This document shows positions 50,410 to 62,981 of a DNA stretch of 64,000 bases, piece after piece. Position numbers and translations under genes: made by a program. Each line of letters opens with the position of its first letter. Positions within the stretch are counted from its first letter, which is position 1. Below the pieces are notes generated by a model. It made no database searches and was not told the DNA's origin. It saw only the letters and a program-made list of their open reading frames with translations. The DNA is from Pelobates cultripes (lineage: Eukaryota; Chordata; Amphibia; Anura; Pelobatidae): contig OW240913.1 in the NCBI GenBank assembly GCA_933207985.1, positions 351,975,875-352,039,874 on the forward strand, written 5' to 3'.

Positions 50410-50660
50410 ATTATTAGAATTTATGTAGCGCCAACACATTCCACAGGGCTCTACCATTAAACAAAGGGGATATTTAGAGGTGAAGAAGGCCCTGTTTAAA
50501 CAAGCTTACAGCCTATGAGGATTTGAGGTAGGTGGTTATATATTGTTAGGTGAGAAACTTGCTGGGGAAGTGATCTGACTGGGATTTGAACCTGAGTTTA
50601 TTTTGGCCAGGCAGTGATGGAAACAACATTCTAAGCAGCCTATGTCTCAAATGTGAAATT
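50410..50660 (-). repeat. L2-type LINE/SINE 3'-end fragment
   Basis: ATTTATGTAGCGCCAACACA then TTCCACAGGGCTCTACCATT is the inverted 3' tail, followed by blocks (AGCTTACAGCCTATGAGG; GGATTTGAACCTGAG) typical of this widespread frog repeat as I remember it. Confidence 0.65.
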
Positions 50661-50690
50661 GGTAGGACTGCCATTCGGAAACTGATTGTA

Positions 50691-50770
50691 TTAACCCCTT
50701 AAGGACAGAACTTCTGGAATAAAAAGGAATCATGATGGAATATTTCCGTCATGTGTCCTTAAGGGGTTAA
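50691..50770. mobile_element. 80-bp palindromic TTAA MITE, copy 5 (variant)
   Basis: TTAACCCCTTAAGGAC ... GTCCTTAAGGGGTTAA, 80 bases, orientation as copy 1, but the interior differs: AGAACTTCTGGAATAAAAAG then GATGGAATATTTCCGTCATG, making it more nearly self-complementary. Confidence 0.92.
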
Positions 50771-51782
50771 AGGGCAATGTACAGAAGATGTTAACTTGGT
50801 ATACAGTGCAAAGTAACTGGATCTTTGGTCTGTACACCCTATTCACTCTATCTGGATGAGATTGGTTAATGCCAAAGGTTACCTTAACTCACAAGCTTTG
50901 CTGACAACCTTTAAACATGTCATTTCTCAGTCAGCCACAGAATAAGTCCAAGGCTTGCCCTAATATTATGCCATTCTACAGGACCTAGGACAGCTAATTA
51001 TTATTATTAGATTCTCATTTATACACATGATGAGTCCCCATACTTACTGATAAAGAAATTCATGTGAGCTTTATTAAGCACCAGGTTAAAGTCAAGCATC
51101 TTCCGTGTTATCTCAATCACCGGATTTAAATATTATTGTACTTTTGTCATACATCAGGAGCAAACGTTACCTAATACGGTTTCACCTGCTTTAACAGAAT
51201 ATACAATGTAATAAACTGTAATTTTGTGCTACACCAGATACATATCTTCGAAACGTTTAAGGTTAATTTCTGTATGATTGTTTAAATGACCTATGCACTT
51301 TATACAATATTTGTATGATTTGTATAATGTATCTGATCTATTTTTCTTATTGTATTGCCATTTGATATGGTTTTATATGATCTGATCTGTGCCTTAGGGA
51401 TTCAGTGTAATACCATATGTATGATGTGTGCCATATGTATTTTATCCTAAAGGACTGATAAAGATTTAGTCGTTAAATTCTGCACACCCGGCAAGAGGCT
51501 GGTGATATGCTTTAAGGGTTAAGAGCAGCCGTTAAACAGTAACGAGAGAGTTTGAAACCAGTCAGAAACTCGTCACTGATAGCTGTAAGCAGCTCCCATA
51601 GAGAATAATGGGGGCTGTTGGCCATTGCTTAGCGGCTGGCTTTAAGTCACGGCAGCTGATAATTTCCTGGTGGCTACTGGTGAGATTTTGCAATCGGCAA
51701 ACAGCTGCTACTCACTAACAGAAGCGGCAGGCATTTCGGTGTGCTAGAACAAGTAGCGACAACATTGGAAACAAGCCCCTAG

Positions 51783-51975
51783 TCTATTCGCTAAACTGTG
51801 AGTGGGGAAAATCTGACAAAGAAATTGCACATTTTAATTAAATAAGCTAGAAATATCCAGAGATATCTACTAAAATGAAAATACAAAGTGAATTTCAAAT
51901 TTAAGGCCATAGTGTCTGAACTGGGTATTTCTAATTCACTTAGAATTCTCACTTTAGATAGAGTTTGGAATAGCA
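51783..51975. mobile_element. TTTACTAAA-family MITE, decayed
   Basis: It begins TCTATTCGCTAAACTG and holds GTGAATTTCAAATTTAAGGC, the same block as at 30060. The right end is eroded. Confidence 0.55.
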
Positions 51976-52557
51976 TACAATCTGGGTTATCTTGACTAAA
52001 AGTTGCATTTAACTCATAAAATCATTACAATAACCAGGTCTGGGTACGTATATCGAGTACATTTTTCTGGCACTCAAACAGTTAAAAGAGAAGAATACAG
52101 TATTTTTTTATTATTATCTGTTCTTCCTCAGCTAGAACATTTAATCCATTTGTAATTGGTATGATACGGAGCAGGAAAATCTATTTTGAAATGGCCGTAT
52201 CACATGACTCCTTCTCTCATAGCTAGCCTTGTCTATTTTAGGTTTTAACCAAATAACACATCAATATAAATATGGTTAGAAAGGATTTTCTATCAGAGTC
52301 ATGTTCCATTAATGTCTCCAAGTATTCCTATGTTATCAGCCTCTCCACAGCTCGACGATTATATTACATAGTTTTTTAACTGTGATATTTCAGAAATACT
52401 AGCTTGAGATTTCATCAAGATGCAACTAAAGACAGGAAGGATAAAATAATATGATTATATTTATTTGGTTCCAATTGACAATATGCTTAAATGATGTATA
52501 CATCTCTATGGATAGTTCAGAACAAATGTAGGCTTACAATATCTTGTATATTTCTAG

Positions 52558-52995
52558 TTAAATGGACGATCCAGACCCCTAAAGCACTTTAGCTTGCTGA
52601 AAAGCTTTATGTGTGAAGAGTGTGCCCTCTTTTTTTATTTTACAAAAAGTGCAGATTTTAATAGAAATGGACCCTTTAATAACTTATACTGGTTACACCC
52701 CCTGGCTTTTCAAGCAGACAACTGGTCCTGTTACTTCCTGGTTTGGTTAGCTTAGTTGCACTGAACTCAAGAGACAGCAATTATCCTGAGCACCTGCCTT
52801 GCAAAGATTTCTCATTGAGCTGCATTAGGAAGTATGTGATTGGACAGCCACAGAAAGTCTGGGCGGAGTTAGAAGGGGAGGATTTGCAAAGGCTGCAGAC
52901 AAGAGATCTGCAGTTTTTGCAAGCTGTTTTTAGATGTAACTACAATGAAATTTTTTTTTCATTTTGGGTATATCTACTAGAAAGTGATTTTAAGC
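52558..52995 (+). mobile_element. TTAA-type MITE, copy 3 of the four-copy family, 3' truncated
   Basis: It starts TTAAATGGACGATCCAGACC and follows the 17584 copy block by block (CTAAAGCACTTTAGCTTGCT, CAGCCACAGAAAGTCTGGGC, TTTGCAAGCTGTTTTTAGAT) but loses the right terminus. The frame at 52743-53063 is not conserved in the sister copies. Confidence 0.8.
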
Positions 52996-53289
52996 ACTTA
53001 AGCCATCCTGGTGCCATCACAAAGACTCACATCAATGTATTTAAAATGTTATGGCTTTCTTGAGACAGAGGGAACAAGGAAGGAGAACCGATAAGGGAAT
53101 TTGAGCCAAAGCAGGAACAAATATAGCAAATTAGGAGTTTTTGTTCCTGATTTAGCTATTCTGGTGTAAAACCTGTCAGGCCTGCATCAAACTTCTAATT
53201 TAAAAAAAAATAATGTTCAAAATAAACAAACTGAAAAAGAAGAATATACCAACCACGTTTTTGTTTATTTTATTTTTTTATTTTTTTTA

Positions 53290-53620
53290 AAGTAAGAACA
53301 ATAAACATGTGGAATTCTCTGTCTGAAGAAGTGGTTTTATCAGAGTCTATACAAATATTTAAACAGCAACTAGATGATAACTTGTAAAAATATAATATTC
53401 AGAGATATAATTGTTAATATTTGGGGTAATCCCTTCTTGATCCAAAGAGAGATCTGACTGACATTCTTGGGATTGAAAAGGATTTTTTCCCTAGTTTGTT
53501 GCAAAATCAGAAAGCGCTTTAAACTCTGTATTTGAACATGGACCATAAGTAAAACATAAAGGATAAGTTTGATGGAAGCCAGTCTCTTTTCAGCTGTGCA
53601 ACTAGTTTCTATATAACTGC
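53290..53620 (-). repeat. TTACATAGTTACATAG-family repeat, reverse copy
   Basis: GGAATTCTCTGTCTGAAGAA, AACAGCAACTAGATGATAAC and GCCAGTCTCTTTTCAGCTGT are the reverse counterparts of blocks in 23637-24095. Confidence 0.7.
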
Positions 53621-55725
53621 ATGACTGATTAATTGTGACATTAACCAAAAATGTATAAATCAGATGTACTGGAAAAGTTCATAAATGCAATGGATAACTC
53701 ACTGTAACAGTTGTTTTACCAAAAATACAACAAATACTCACATGATAAATGAATACCACAATACACTATAACTGCTATACAATGACATTGATGTCATTGA
53801 TTCCATTGATATCAACACATGGAAAGTAATCCAGATATCACAATGTAATAGATGACCTAGAACATGCAACACATCACTCCAAAATTTCACTAGCGAAGCA
53901 CCGGGACACAAACTTGAAATGTTTGTGATGTCAATAAAACACTACAAGAGTCCAGTGACAGACAAGTACTTGAAATACGGTAACAAAGTTCCAGGACTGT
54001 AATTATGAGAATACATTATCAACAGAATATCTAAGAGCCTAATGAAACACCTGGGTTTGCTACGGCCTTCTCCAGAACTGATTGAAGATTTGTTTCACCC
54101 ATCCAATAAAACAGAAAAGATTTTCGAAAGAATTGATTTAACATATTAGTTGCGTTCAGGTCGTAATGACATATGAAAAAGGGGTGAGCTGTATTAAAAT
54201 TAAAGAAAGCCCAAAGTTATATCCCATGGGCTGAATTCATGTATATATTGGGGTGGGCTTGAGATAGTTGAGAGCTTCCACCGAAACTCATATGCAATTG
54301 AAAATAATCACCTTTTTACCTGCTATGGCAATTCCTGGAATAAATGCTTGGCTTCCAGAGAAACATATGAATAATTTAAAATGCTGTACATAAAAATAAT
54401 CTGTATCTCAGTGGACTTTCTATATGTGTGAATTAAATGTAGACGTGTGAAAATACATACTAAACACGCCACATCCTCAGTGTCTAAAAAAAGAAAACAA
54501 TACAGAGTAAAACAAAACAATATAAAGTATGGAAATGTTGCAGGAATCAATAAAGGATACGTGATAGCAGACAAAAAATGATTTTATGTTGTGTATGTCT
54601 GTTGAATTGCAGATGTCTCTATATAATAGTGGCAAACTAAGTGATCTAATTAACATTACATTATGAGCAAGCCCATGCATCATTAGCAATGAGCTTATAT
54701 GTTTTTTCCCTTTAAAGACATTACTGTGGGAGCAATTGTACTCACACTCATGGAGACAATGTGGAGCCCACGTGTGTCCTGTGAATACGGGTCTGTCTTT
54801 CTTGTTTGTTTGTCATTTGCCATTTGTAATTAGTGTTTGTGTAATAAGAAATCAGAGAAAGAGAGAAGAATGCAGGTGTTTGTTGCCCCATGCATAGCAA
54901 AATATTTAGATAATTCTAGTTTTCATTTAACTCGCAAATGGAAAAGGAGTCTCTGTTGCTAAAACTAAATTAATTTGGAAATTTAAATCCTCTACAAAAC
55001 ATTTTATATTGTAGACAAATATTTCTTGAAATCCTAGGTGGAGGACATTGACTGTGTTGAATTTTTTAATCTAACACATGACTTGTACAAAAACCTGTAC
55101 CTGAAAATGGAATAGATTGGCCCCAAAAAGCCTCAAACATTCTGCACAATGTGTCTTCTTTAAGAACCAAAAAGTAAGTGAGTGAGTCACCAGAACCCTC
55201 TGTGGACCAATTGTAGAGTCTATGAACTTCAGTTGGAGGTCCCATATAAAAATGCTGGACATAAATGCTTGTCAGCGGTAATTAAAGTTACTATTTGCCC
55301 ATACTTCGATGCCGTGGATATATAGAGCATATGGAGGTCCCCAAAGCCATCTTCATCTTCCCATTGGTAAAAAGTTATAATACGGCAGTGCAATATTGTT
55401 ACACATTAAACTGCAAAATGTATGCTAAAATATCATGACTATAGTTCCCTGACTATGACTATTGACTATTCACTATAGTTCCCTGTCATGACTATTGTTC
55501 CCTGTATAGTGCAGTTTGGTTATAACTTTACTACAATACAGCATCTAGTCACTAGGAAGTCAACACACATCCTGGGGAAAAAATGAAAATAGTCCCTATT
55601 TAATTCAGTGTTTAATTATTACAATTGATTGTACAAACAGTGCTAGCACACTACTAGAGCAATATCCCAGGACACCAAATTTTATTTCTGAACATATATC
55701 ACTGGGATTCGACTATCTCGAATTG

Positions 55726-56187
55726 CTCTAGATCATGGATGTCAAAGATGCGGCCCACAATGAATATCTCTGCAGTCCAGATATTAATTGCTAAGGGGAC
55801 CTGGAGTTTAGTGGAGGGGGGCTGGGGTTTAGTAGAGGGAGGCTGGAGTTTAGTACAGGTGGGAGCTGGGGTTTAGTAGAGGGGGAACTTAGTAAGGGGG
55901 GTGGGGTTTAGTAGAGGTGGGGGATGGAGTTTAGTAGAAGGGTGGATAAGGTTTTGTAGAGGTGGGTGTTGGGGATTTTTTAGAGGAAGGGGCTGAGATT
56001 TTGAAGAGGTGGGGCTGGAGTTTAGTAAAAAAACATACATTTTATTGTTGTTCTTGTTCGTTTGCTTCTTTTATACTGTACCTTTCTGTGGAAATTGAAG
56101 TTGGGGTTTTTTTTGCGGCCCACATAAACGTAAGCCTTGTTTATTTGGCCCATGTTAGCCTTTGAGTTTGACATTCTTGCTCTAGAT
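55726..56187. mobile_element. hAT-type element, 446 bp, exact 8-bp target duplication
   Basis: The body is 55734-56179. The ends CATGGATGTCAAA and TTTGACATTCTTG are inverted repeats, followed inward by GCGGCCCACA on both sides in opposite sense. CTCTAGAT flanks both ends exactly (55726-55733, 56180-56187). The interior has a GGGGTTTAGTAGAGG-type tandem stretch (55810-56025). No transposase. Confidence 0.9.
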
Positions 56188-56679
56188 TAGTCTTTGTGCT
56201 ATTTAAATCAGTTACTTTTTTTCCCCAGAAAATTTATATTTTGTTCAACAAATTTAAACATGATCATTAAATCTTACGTCCTCAGAAGGATGGTTCCCCA
56301 TCACAGAAATGCCTCAATATACGGTGATAGGTCAGTTGCTGTTGATGAATCCAAGATATTCATCACTTTTATTCCTGTCATTCTGTTTAATACACATTTT
56401 ATTTTTAACACACAAGTGGAACTGACAAGGAAAGTTAAGTGTAAGTTTATTCAGTAGCTACAATTTATCTGCCAAACCATTCCAAAGAGAATATTTAATA
56501 ATGATCCTAATGAGCTACTTCATAAGTGAAACTTAGTTTGCCTAATTTACATTTCAAGGGCACTCAGTAGGATTTACGCACATTGAACTCCAGGATATTA
56601 AAATGCTGAATAATATTACCTGATTTTGTAGATGCCAAAATATTCTTACTAGACATCTTAGTGGTAAAGTAAGAACCTG

Positions 56680-57026
56680 TTAAAGAGACACTTTAGGCAC
56701 CATAACCACTTCATCCTATTCCCAGGCACCCACTCACAGTTCCACGCTAGACTGTTTTCTGACAGCCCCCTCTGCTATTTGGGCTGATGATTCTGCATTA
56801 GATTGAGCAGCGATAGGTTCGCAGCTTATTACAAATGCTCATCTCTGGTTGTGAGTTGGTATGGCTAAAGTGGTGTGTTACTCTTCCTGCTGCCTTTGCC
56901 ATACCTCCAGTTGGGGCTTTGCCACAGGTACCTGAGGACCCATATTCAATGTTAAAACATTCATAATTGATTAGTTGTGAACAGTGAGCTGGTGCCAGTG
57001 GACTCCAGGCATCATAGCCACTTTAA
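56680..57026. mobile_element. TTAA-type MITE, 347 bp
   Basis: The left end is TTAAAGAGACACTTTAGGCA then CCATAACCACTTCA; the right end is CATAGCCACTTTAA. Ends are imperfect inverted repeats. Related to the fragments at 3990 and 27120. Confidence 0.7.
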
Positions 57027-58662
57027 TAATGTGAGATGGCTTTAGTGTTTCTAATGCCCGTTTATTACATTTTTTTATTTCCTAATACTGCACTATGCAT
57101 GCGCAATCTTTAACTGAGCCATTTATGTAAACTAATTCAAAATGCCCAGAGAGGATTTGGAGGAATAAATTGCCTGAACATTAGGGTGTGCTTGGGCAAA
57201 CCCCTTGCACACACTGAAAATTATGTAAAGTCCTATTTTATCACATTACACCGCAGTCTTCAACTCTCCATCTTCAAATCCCACTCTCTAGTTCAGAACT
57301 GCCTGTGGTGATTGCTGATGCCCAGCTTAAATGGCCAGTCTAATCAAAAACAGTCTTGTATTAAAAACTGTCACCAGCAAGCTACGTATTCCCAGTATTA
57401 ACAAAAGCGAATGACACCTCCACCTCGAGGAGCGAAGTGCACTATCCCTACACATGTAGACTCCGAACACCATGACCCTTTGAGTAACCCTTTAACTTAA
57501 CATGTATTTTCTTTGCTATATCTTCACCACTGTTCTCAATCAGGTACCATGTTATTTATTTTGTGCCCTTTCTCCGCGATTCTCTGTGTGTGGCTGTCTT
57601 GCAAACCAGCCAGAGTGTAGGATTGAGTTATCCGAGAAACATATCAATTAATAAAAAAAACTTTTTTTTTTTTTTTAATATACACCCATGCCATTTTAAA
57701 TCTAACACTGTCTAAAATCAATAGGAGATATTTATCAAGGCAAACTGCTGAGAGACATTCTATTGGATTCTTGGTCACTACTCATTATTTAGCACAGTGC
57801 TCCATAGTCACTCGGGTTTTTGGCTTGATAAATCTCCCTTAGATTGTCCTATTTAGATCAGTTTTTATTTATTTAAAGGTTCACCATGCCAATTCTTTGC
57901 AGAATAGCACAGCTCAGCCTTTTCACAGCTCTGAACTCGCATCTCACATTATCCAGATAAAAGTCTCTGGAATAAATGAGGTCTTGATATCGGTTGTGTA
58001 GGTCGAAAGTTCAAGCAGATGAGAACGACACTTCTTGAACGCAGTATTTTCGTTAATGTTGTGCTCTCAACGTTGACAGTAAAGATCACCTTTCTATGGA
58101 AGATTAGATTCCAGTTATCTAGTTTATATGAGTTTCGTGTTTTCTCTAGAATTGAGAAATCCCCTACTTATTGAAATAATTCACTGACATTGTTCTGCCT
58201 CTTCTTTATATGATGAATGACTTTGAAAGTGATACTTACCGGGTAGAATGGTTTATGTTCTATAGCAGTCAAGAAAGCCCATTCAGGTTGAGTTTTCAGA
58301 CCTATTTTATTTTTTTCAATAGCGTTTGGATTAAACAAAAGAAGTCTAACATTACACAGATAGAACTTCCTAATTTTTTAACTATATATATATATATATT
58401 AAAAGTTTTGGAGATAAATAGTATTGTTTTCTAGTCAATTGGCAAACCATTCGTCAAACTATACCAGAATTATTAATAAATTGTAGATAGGGTTAATTAT
58501 ATTTATTGCCTTGTTTTGTGCCTGTTTATGGCTTTACCCAGATATTTCTACATACTATCACATCAATATTGTTTTAACATCCTGATTGCATTCTTTGGAA
58601 TTGCTTCAACCCCAAAAATGCTATTCGGGTAATTGTGAATGTCCGTAAGCAGAGTATTTCAC

Positions 58663-58780
58663 ATTTTATTTTATTTATTCTTAATAGTTACGATTATTTA
58701 TACAACGCCAACATATTACAAAGCGCTGTACAATAGGTGAAGAAAGACAAACAGTTCATTCTAACTTGACACGTTTGACA
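58663..58780 (-). repeat. L2-type LINE/SINE 3'-end fragment
   Basis: GATTATTTATACAACGCCAA then CATATTACAAAGCGCTGTAC is the inverted tail, as at 40257 and 50410. Confidence 0.7.
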
Positions 58781-59371
58781 TATGTGAGCAGAAGGCGCAG
58801 AAAAAAACTTCACAATACAAAGAACTAAATTATGATTGGTAATGATGTTTTCTGCTTACACCCAGTTTTTCCGGCTACTTGGGAATAAATACCTCCTCAC
58901 TATAATGTAAAGTAGAGATTGTTAACATTGCTGAGAGAAAATTGTAGGTTTCCAATATATCAATACATCGCCAGTGGACATTCCACAAAACATACTGTTT
59001 ATATCTATATACATTTGCTGTAACACTATAGCTGTGTGAAACAATACTGCAGATTTACAGTTGCCTTTCTCATCTCTTGTACATTTTGTCCCAGCATGCA
59101 ACTGATGATCTCTTCCTGATTGAGTTTCTAAGTATTTTTATACATGTTGCAGCTGTCAGAACAGGGGATGGATTAGCTATATGGCCTAGTTTTCACCAGC
59201 AGTAATAAAATGAGTTATTATAGAGTGGGAGGGGTAAGATCTCTGAGATATCGGGAATCTAGACTAATATAAATAAATGAAGACCCATGGGGCTGATGTA
59301 CACATTTTATGACGAGTCATAAAAGGGCAAATGTTAATTAAAATGGTGTAAAATAGTATGCTTGACTCTAT

Positions 59372-59526
59372 GGGGATTATTTACTTAAATGTGAATTTAA
59401 AGCTGTATTGCAGAATTTAAACTAAATTAGCTATATCTCAGCCATAATCCAAGTGTGGCTATTTTATTCTGGATTATATAAACCTGTTTTCAGTCCACAT
59501 ATTTCACTGTTTAGTGAATAAACCTG
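59372..59526. mobile_element. TTTACTAAA-family MITE
   Basis: It begins GGGGATTATTTACTTAAATG and ends TTTAGTGAATAAACC, inverted ends with mismatches. The interior AGCCATAATCCAAGTGTGGC is shared in type with 39051. Confidence 0.6.
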
Positions 59527-60945
59527 TGTATTGCTTTAAAGAATAGGTTTACTGTTATTTAGTTACTGTGTACTTTTATTTATTTTAAAAATTATTATTA
59601 TTATTTTTGTATACATGAAATCCCGTGGACATAGTCCCATTAATGCATTACTTTGTCTTTATGCATATATATATATATATATATGTTTGCCAATATATCG
59701 TCCTGCAAAAGCTTGTTTATATGAGTGTGAAAAATACATTCGGTATTTGTGAATCTGTTGATTCGATAATAGCTCTCGACTCTAGCGACTCCACCCTCCC
59801 CATTATAATTTGTAAGCGGATGTTTCTCACTAAGGTGAGTCTTTTACTCAACGAAGGCCTCACACTTGCCATCGGTATTAATGCCATGTTAACTCTTGCC
59901 TCTATTTTGTTTGGTAACCAGAGTGCTGCATTATTTTAACGTCATACATTTTGCTGTGCGTTACTTCATATATTACCTATATAAATTTACATTTGGATTA
60001 CTGTCACCAACAGTTCGACTCACTATTGAATGTCTTACTCCACATCAAAAATAAATAATTATTTAAAAAAAATGAATCAAGAATAAAAATCATATTCATA
60101 TTTGAAGTTTCTGCGTTTGCAACAAACTACCATGTTTTTTTAGTTTCTGTGCTTCACTATCACCAAACCAGGATGTGACACAGCAAATCATGATGCTCAA
60201 ATAATGCTCAAATAATGCTCAATTAATTCAATTAATGTTCTGAGTTCATTTTCTATAACATTTACAATGTTGCACTAATTGTATGCTCACTTTAGGTATT
60301 GAAAAGGTTCTCTTAATAACAAAAAAATATTATATTATATAACATCATATCATTTTCTCACAGAAATAAAACTATCTGAAAAATGAAAACTTAAAAACGT
60401 GTTTATATTTGCAAATGAAGTATAACTAATGAAAAAAACATCAGATATTGATACTCATATACACTTGAAATTTAGCAATTCTTAAGAAAATGGTTCTATC
60501 CCTAGCTATATGTAGTCATGTGTTTGTGTTGTATGAAAAATGTCACAATTATTAAATAATCTCACTTTCAATATGTATTAACCTCTCATTTTTCCCGGAC
60601 TTTCTTTTTTTTGAATGCTGCAAGAAAATATCGTTTGCAGTGTGGCCATCATAATGACGGAATTCTTCATTGGTAAATATATATTTTAAATTTTATAGTA
60701 ATTACATTCTAGTGTTTTATTTGTTTGTCTTCAAACTAATTAATGTTTGATTGCTTATGCTTTGCACATGTTTATTTCAATGTATGAATACTAGTGCGGT
60801 TAGCCAAGTTCCCTGTAAGTATTTATATGAATTAGGAACATAAGTTGAATGATCTTGCACTGAAACAGTTACATATGGACTCTATATATCCACATTACAA
60901 TTAAATCAGGATATGTAAGACCATTGAGAACTTGAATAAACTCAG

Positions 60946-61256
60946 TAATGCCCCGTTTCCACTGAGCGGTTTGGTTCGGGTCGGTACGGTCTGGTACGCT
61001 ATTTTGAGTGTTTCCATTATGAAAGTGGCCCATACAACCAAACCGCACCATTCCTGGGCCCCCTTCAGATGTAGGTCCACAGGAAATGGTACGGTACGTT
61101 TAGGGCGGAGCTACTTGTGTCACACTATGCAATCCATTGATTGACGGACAGGAACTTGACTTGCAGTGGAGACGCTTACCTGAATAGGCTGGACCATTCT
61201 AACCCTTCTGAACCACACCGACCTGAACCATCCCGCTCACTGGAAACGAGGCATAA
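60946..61256. mobile_element. PIF/Harbinger-type MITE, 305 bp, TAA duplication
   Basis: The body is 60949-61253. The left end TGCCCCGTTTCCACTGAGCG and the right end GCTCACTGGAAACGAGGCA are inverted repeats (two mismatches in about 21). TAA flanks both sides (60946-60948, 61254-61256), the 3-bp target expected for PIF/Harbinger. Interior GGTACGGT repeats face each other. Open frames on both strands (60869, 60932) arise from the palindrome. Confidence 0.88.
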
Positions 61257-62560
61257 GCTTACCCTCACTAGGGCCATTACAAAAAAAAGCTGTACCATTT
61301 GCATATCAGACTAATAAAATGACAAGCTGGAAAAAAATCTTGAAAGCTCTGCCTTTTTCAGCTTGGCAATCTTTGTCGAAAATGTTCAAATAGTTTTGTC
61401 AATTTTCCCTAATTTAGTGTACAGACTTATTGTAGCTGTCGGTGAACGCTTTTGCATTATCGTCTTTTACGATTTATTTGTTGTGATGATTTGCACAAAA
61501 GATTAAAACTGGGAAAATGAATAATTATAGATGTTCATTCCATTTAATACTCCTCTAAAATGTCTTTCTGTTGGACAATTTACTGTTTAATGATGTGTGC
61601 GATGATTTACACTTAACTTCTGTGCAAAATTGAGTTTTGTTGTAGCTGTTTAATCCCCGTTTTTTTTTTTTATATGTATTTTAATTTTTTATTTTGTAAT
61701 AAAGCCACGGCAATGCTGTTTTTTTTTAAATCTAATAACTAGTAAAACCCAGAATATATTTTTATTTACATATTTCATAATGCAATTAAGGTTAATGGAA
61801 AAATGAGTGACTTCCTCCATAACCACAGACGAGAAGATTCTTAGTGATATTTACATAAGGATTGCTTGAAATGAACTTGTGCACATTGGCAGGAGATTGG
61901 CATATCGTTTCTATATTATTGGAATGTGTAAAGTGCATTGTTGTATTTTAGTACACATTGTAATAATTGTCTAATTGATCTCTAATTTAATATTCTGAAA
62001 ATCTAATTTAACTATTAATTAATGTGTTGACGCTTGTGTAATAAAGTTTGAAGTTTATATAATAATCACAGCATTGACTTCATTTAGACAATGTCTGTGC
62101 ATTAAAGCTATAGGCGGATTGGTTACTACTGTGACATTTCTAAAAATCTAACTGTTCTGAATGGAATGGATCATAGTATGTTGTAGCACCCCAGCTTCTT
62201 CAGTAATCCTGTTTACAATCCTTACAGAATGCAGTGATATTTTAGCCAGGACACCACAGGTCTGTGCTTGGGGATGCCTTGTAAATCCACAAAATGTGCC
62301 AAGCATTACAGTTATTCTATTAACATAACTAATGAAACTATAGGGGATCCAGATCTTAACTTACATTTACTCCAGACGATATTCTATCCCCATGGAAACC
62401 AGCGGAACCAAAGACCCATTCCATTGGTGACTCCTTCTCTAATACATTTTTAGAAGTTTTTAGAACAGAACAAATGGAAAACTCCCCTAAGTGATTGGCC
62501 CATTCTTACTACTTTGACCTTCTTCTGGAATAGAACTGTGATAACTATCCCCTATTGTGC

Positions 62561-62981
62561 TGAAAGGGACACTCAACTGCCCAAATACAAAATACATTTT
62601 AAAAATCACTGTTTAGTAGTTATTCCTCAAATGAAAATTTACATGTATTTAGTTTTACATTTTTTTAATTGGAGTTATATCTAAACAGCTTGCAAAAATT
62701 GCAGATCTCCGTTGCCTTAGAAAGCCCTCCCCTTCTAACCCTGCCCAGATGTGGCCCAATCACAGACTTCCCAATATAGCTCAATAATAAGTCTTTGTAA
62801 GGCAGGTGCTCTGGGCAGTTGCTGCCTCTTAAGTTCAGGGGGTGTAACCAGGTTGATTTATAAGTGCACATTTCTTTTGAAATCTGCACTTTTTGCATAA
62901 TAAAAAAAATAGGACACACTCTTCACACATAAAGGTTTTCTGCAAGCTAAATTAATTTAGGGATCTGGAGTGCCCCTTTAA
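62561..62981 (-). mobile_element. TTAA-type MITE, copy 4 of the four-copy family
   Basis: The right end GGAGTGCCCCTTTAA at 62981 is clear; the left (CTGAAAGGGACACTCAAC) has a mutated TTAA. Internal CACAGACTTCCCAATATAGC and GGTGCTCTGGGCAG are complementary to the 17584 and 52558 copies. The minus frame 62665-62919 is not a gene. Confidence 0.78.

Noticed and set aside
59625..59939. 104-codon frame with a hydrophobic end
   Set aside because: It begins in a TA tract, has no recognisable family and no splice or promoter context; chance is more likely.
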